From NCBI RefSeq assembly GCF_003597125.1, contig NZ_QYYA01000006.1:101108-165107 (forward strand): 64,000 bases of DNA. The letters are read 5' to 3'. The stretch is from Alcanivorax profundi (GTDB lineage: Bacteria; Pseudomonadota; Gammaproteobacteria; Pseudomonadales; Alcanivoracaceae). The notes under the pieces were generated by a model. The model was not told the origin of the DNA. It saw only the letters and a list, made by a program, of their open reading frames with translations, and did not search any database. The position numbers and the translations under genes were made by a program. This document shows, in pieces, positions 61,070-64,000 of the stretch (position 1 is its first letter; each line of letters begins with the position of its first letter).

Positions 61070-63397
61070 ATGAATATTGCCAGTTTGAGCATGGCACAGC
61101 GATCTGCGGGAGAATGGCTTTCCTCCTTGCCAACCATAATCCTGCTATTGCTCACTATTTTTCTAGCCTCTGGCGAAGTGATTCATTCCCAGTTACTCAA
61201 GATTGGTGAGAGCACATGGGAAGGTTACTTCAAGCTGCGAACAGCGGGACTTGTCGGCGCCCCCACCTGTAATTCAGATCCTAACATTGAACAGGAGATC
61301 CAGAAGGCCATCACCGAGAAGAAAGCACGAATGGCGGCCGATCCATTAGCCGGAATTTTGGGATCAGAGGTGAACGAAGGAGCGATACGTCAATCGCTGG
61401 AGTCATCCCGCTCCATTTGTCGCAATAAATGGAGCGACTACAGGATGGTTCAAGAGAACGCCACTCCTGGAGTGATTGCCTTCCGCAACCTGGAAACAGG
61501 GGTGGCCCATCTGGTCACCACCCTTGGGGGTTACAAGCGCCTTTTACTCTGCCTACTTATCATAATCTGTGCAGCAACAGCTACATTCTCCCGACACCAC
61601 ATCGCACTTCGGCCTGCTCAAACGCGCAAGGATCATTTGGTCTCAACTGTTGGTCAGCTAAGTGCAAACCTGATGCTATTGGCGTCAGCATGGGTTTATC
61701 GCAGTGCAGAATTATCCGCAGTGGCAGATGGAGTCAACGTTGATCACTTCTATCTTCATCAGTTCTGGATTGCAGGATTTAGTATTCTCAGCCTGGCAGC
61801 GTTCTACCAGTTGCTCCGTCCGCCGAAAGATCTAAGCGATGGCGGCTCTTGGGGGAAATCGCTGCTGACCATTCCGCTGTACAGCATCATGTGTATTTCC
61901 GCAGGTATCCAGTTCGCCCAACAAGGTTACTATCACGGAATAAGTGTATACCTAGGTATGCTCATGGAGCTTTCCACACTGTTTTTGAGCCTCGCGCTGT
62001 ATATCTGGATAGGCATGATGTTACGTCAAACCAAACTCGCCCACCTGGTATTTGATGTACTGCGACCCTGGAAAATGTCTCCAGAGCTCATGTGTTTTGT
62101 CGTGCTAGCAATTACCGCAATCCCGACAGCGTTCACCGGCGCTTCAGGTATTTTTGTAATCGCAGCTGGCGCCACCGTTTACCATGAGCTGATTCGCGCC
62201 GGAGCCCGCAAGCAGTTAGCTCTGGCAGCCACTGCTATGTCTGGCTCTCTCGGCGTCGTTCTTCGACCTTGTCTTCTGGTAGTGATTATTGCCGCATTGA
62301 ATAACGCAGTGACGACAGATGAGATGTTTTCCTCAGGCTTGAAGGTTTTCTCTTTGTCTTTGTTCTTGTTCTTCGTTTACAGCCAGTTTGTACGCACATC
62401 ACCCGCCCGTATTGCACCCTTATCTGAAGCAGTACCCGCCAGTCTTAAACGCCTGGTCCCACTGCTTCCCTATATAATCATCATGGGCACGGTGGTAGTA
62501 TTTTTCCGAGATATTCTGGGTGCGGAGTTAAACGAAATCTACGCCCCCATCATTTTGCCTGTAATGATGCTGTCGATTCTGTGTTACGAGAAACTTAGCG
62601 TAAAATCTCTACACGTCTTCTCGTTGACGCTAGTCCCCCTCATTCTCTACTCCTCTTACAATATGGCTGGTATGCAGGAGGCCCTGAATAGCGGCAACAT
62701 TCCTACTGGCACTTCAAAAAATGAACTTAACAGCCTGTTCTGGGAGCTTTTCTGGCGCAATATGTTACTTAGTGTCAGCCTGATTCTGCAGCATCTAGTA
62801 AAAAAACCCTCGGCAAAACCTCACCACCAGCCTGAACCAGGCACAGGAGAGAAGCTAGAGTCTTCACTGCGTTTTGCCACCAATGAAACCACCGGACATA
62901 TCGGTGCCTTGTTGATTTTGATGGGCATGTCGGTAAGCCTTGGTGGCATCGTAGAACGTTCTGGGATGATGGAAAACTTACCTGAAACTTTTGCCAATAT
63001 CTGGGTTGCAATGACTATATTGGTGATCACTATGGTAATCATTGGCATGACCATGGATCCGATGGGCGCGGTGTTACTGGTGAACGCCACGATAGCTCCT
63101 GTGGCGTTCGCCAATGGAATTGAGCCCCTGCACTTCTGGATGATCACTCTAGCGGCCTTCGAACTGGGCTACTTGTCACCACCGGTGGCACTTAACCACT
63201 TATTAACAAGACAGGTGGTCGGCGACGAGGAAGTGGAATCCGCCAAAGTTCACGGAGGCAGCTTTTACCGTCGCCACGAGAAGTATCTTCTGCCTATTGC
63301 CGTGATGCTGACCGCTCTATTGATGGTATCCTACCTGCCACTGATGTCAGATACGCTCCACGGCTATATGTTCCAGAAAATATCGCACGGTGGTTAA
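61070..63397 (+). CDS. TRAP-type transporter large permease (DctM family), possibly with fused small permease
   Basis: A 775-residue membrane protein. After one N-terminal helix (residues 20-37) comes a polar segment of about 110 residues with three cysteines, then some 14 or more helices. The second half has DctM features (AITAIPTAFTGASGIFVIAAGATVYHEL and TMDPMGAVLLVNATIAPVAFANGI). The four to five helices before the DctM core may stand in for the DctQ subunit. No DctP-type binding protein is encoded nearby. GGAAG precedes the ATG. It is divergent from the PF10118-led operon and may move a small acid product or precursor. Confidence 0.8.
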   Translation: MNIASLSMAQRSAGEWLSSLPTIILLLLTIFLASGEVIHSQLLKIGESTWEGYFKLRTAGLVGAPTCNSDPNIEQEIQKAITEKKARMAADPLAGILGSEVNEGAIRQSLESSRSICRNKWSDYRMVQENATPGVIAFRNLETGVAHLVTTLGGYKRLLLCLLIIICAATATFSRHHIALRPAQTRKDHLVSTVGQLSANLMLLASAWVYRSAELSAVADGVNVDHFYLHQFWIAGFSILSLAAFYQLLRPPKDLSDGGSWGKSLLTIPLYSIMCISAGIQFAQQGYYHGISVYLGMLMELSTLFLSLALYIWIGMMLRQTKLAHLVFDVLRPWKMSPELMCFVVLAITAIPTAFTGASGIFVIAAGATVYHELIRAGARKQLALAATAMSGSLGVVLRPCLLVVIIAALNNAVTTDEMFSSGLKVFSLSLFLFFVYSQFVRTSPARIAPLSEAVPASLKRLVPLLPYIIIMGTVVVFFRDILGAELNEIYAPIILPVMMLSILCYEKLSVKSLHVFSLTLVPLILYSSYNMAGMQEALNSGNIPTGTSKNELNSLFWELFWRNMLLSVSLILQHLVKKPSAKPHHQPEPGTGEKLESSLRFATNETTGHIGALLILMGMSVSLGGIVERSGMMENLPETFANIWVAMTILVITMVIIGMTMDPMGAVLLVNATIAPVAFANGIEPLHFWMITLAAFELGYLSPPVALNHLLTRQVVGDEEVESAKVHGGSFYRRHEKYLLPIAVMLTALLMVSYLPLMSDTLHGYMFQKISHGG

Positions 63398-63931
63398 TCG
63401 CGAGTCAATTTTAAAAGTTGGCTTTCAATAACTGATTCCATCGCTCAGCGAAAATTAAAATGTAAACTGATTGCATTTACAATAAGACGAAAAATTTTGG
63501 TCAGGAATAATCAAACTTTATCTGAACTCCTGACCAAATCCGCCCCCCCCATCAACAGATGATGACCAGGGCAAACTCGACCGGCAACGTGCCGGGTTTG
63601 AGGCCCCAGCCACACCGCCGTGATACGCCCCTACTCCTATTTTGTATATCACACTCTGTCGTGACTGGATGCCTACGAAATCTGCCGCTTTTGCATTAGA
63701 AAAGACGATGGAGAGGGCGATGCCATTACCTATTTCTGAGGTGGCAGGCTCAATGACGCACATTCACTGATCGGCGCGGGAAAATGTGGTGTCGCTCTGT
63801 ACCATGCATCACCCAGATAGCAACGCCAGCATGACTGAAAACGATTCGCCGCCGCGCCGACTGATAGAACTCATGCTGGATAGTCGCGTGAAGCCCCCAT
63901 CGGCCCTGCTGATTGAATCGCCACCAGTTCT
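63398..63931. other. Gap before the IS element; no reliable gene
   Basis: 534 bp. An 81-codon frame on the minus strand (63518-63763) and a short 34-codon frame on the plus strand (63832-63936) are present, but neither shows family sequence. The region contains an 11-bp inverted repeat near 63496-63538 and probably the terminal repeat of the IS3-type element around 63910-63931. Confidence 0.5.
63496..63538. repeat. Inverted repeat TTTGGTCAGGA / TCCTGACCAAA
   Basis: Exact 11-bp arms with a 21-bp spacer, about 100 bp after the TRAP gene. It could be a weak terminator or a diverged binding site; its ends (TTTGGTC, GACCAAA) resemble the operator half-sites but the spacing is different. Confidence 0.45.
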
Positions 63932-64000
63932 CTAGACACTTATCAGCCGTTCTTGGTGACGCTTTTCATACTCTACCGGTGACAGCTTTTCATTAGAACC
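63932..64000 (-). mobile_element. IS3-family transposase (OrfB) C-terminus, cut by window edge
   Basis: Read on the minus strand the last 22 codons give NEKLSPVEYEKRHQERLISV and stop at 63932-63934. This is the characteristic C-terminal end of IS3-family OrfB (…LSPVEYE…ERL). The element extends past the right edge. Its terminal inverted repeat probably lies just left, near TGAATCGCCACC (63914-63925), but the exact end and target duplication cannot be fixed from one side. Confidence 0.8.

Noticed and set aside
63518-63763. 81-codon minus-strand gene
   Set aside because: No start signal, no family sequence and a poly-Gly stretch from a C-run; probably chance.
23539-64000. Right attachment site of the tRNA-Leu island
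   Set aside because: By eye I found no second copy of the tRNA 3' end in the window; a computed repeat search would settle it.

Overview
The window looks like a chromosome segment of a marine, hydrocarbon-degrading gammaproteobacterium, most likely Alcanivorax or a close relative. This is inferred from gene content and protein resemblance; no database search was possible. Supporting points are the conserved glyA/nrdR and rnr-rlmB / rpsF-priB-rpsR-rplI-dnaB-alr-radA blocks, a CYP153-type alkane hydroxylase cluster, an AlmA-like flavin monooxygenase and FadL-type porins.

Core part (1-23.6 kb). At the left edge a truncated LysR regulator faces a two-gene operon for an SbtA-like bicarbonate transporter. 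Then come nrdR, a small four-helix-bundle gene, glyA and ettA. A PilZ gene runs into an ECF sigma / zinc anti-sigma / DoxX / ArsM / (TVP38-mercuric-reductase fusion) / DUF547 group that looks like an arsenic- or redox-related stress unit. Next are radA, alr, dnaB and the S6-PriB-S18-L9 operon, two paralogous secreted proteins of unknown function, then rlmB and rnr. Many gene borders in this part carry a family of 7-bp tandem repeats (AGTKAAY or AGTTNAA units), often as facing inverted pairs around a short insert.

Island part (23.5 kb to the right edge). A tRNA-Leu(CAG) is followed by a P4-type integrase, which suggests a genomic island whose right boundary lies outside the window. It carries: (i) an acyl-CoA dehydrogenase / peroxisome-type MFE-2 with three SCP2 domains / SCPx-like thiolase operon with a divergent TetR gene, enough for a full beta-oxidation cycle; (ii) a ferredoxin-CYP153-GMC dehydrogenase-ferredoxin reductase cluster with a divergent AraC regulator; (iii) a TetR gene and four operons that each start with the same 18-bp palindrome, consensus TTTGGTTRKTTNACCAAA. 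These four encode PF10118-SDR-esterase-Baeyer-Villiger monooxygenase; FadL porin-Ig-like lipoprotein; hydrolase-AlmA-like monooxygenase-SDR-PF10118; and PF10118-BtrH/DUF4872-double-hotdog thioesterase-acyl-CoA ligase-two acyl-CoA dehydrogenases-GMC oxidoreductase. A TRAP-type permease and the end of an IS3-family element close the window.

Taken together, the island can be read as one pathway: uptake of a hydrophobic substrate (FadL plus lipoprotein), terminal or subterminal oxygenation (P450, two flavin monooxygenases, perhaps the three PF10118 proteins), alcohol oxidation (SDR, GMC), ester cleavage, CoA activation and beta-oxidation. The best candidates for something undescribed are the four-operon operator set and the three PF10118 paralogues. 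Those proteins are usually named hydrolases, but they carry a complete E / ExxH / E / ExxH di-iron four-helix-bundle pattern. The substrate cannot be read from the sequence.
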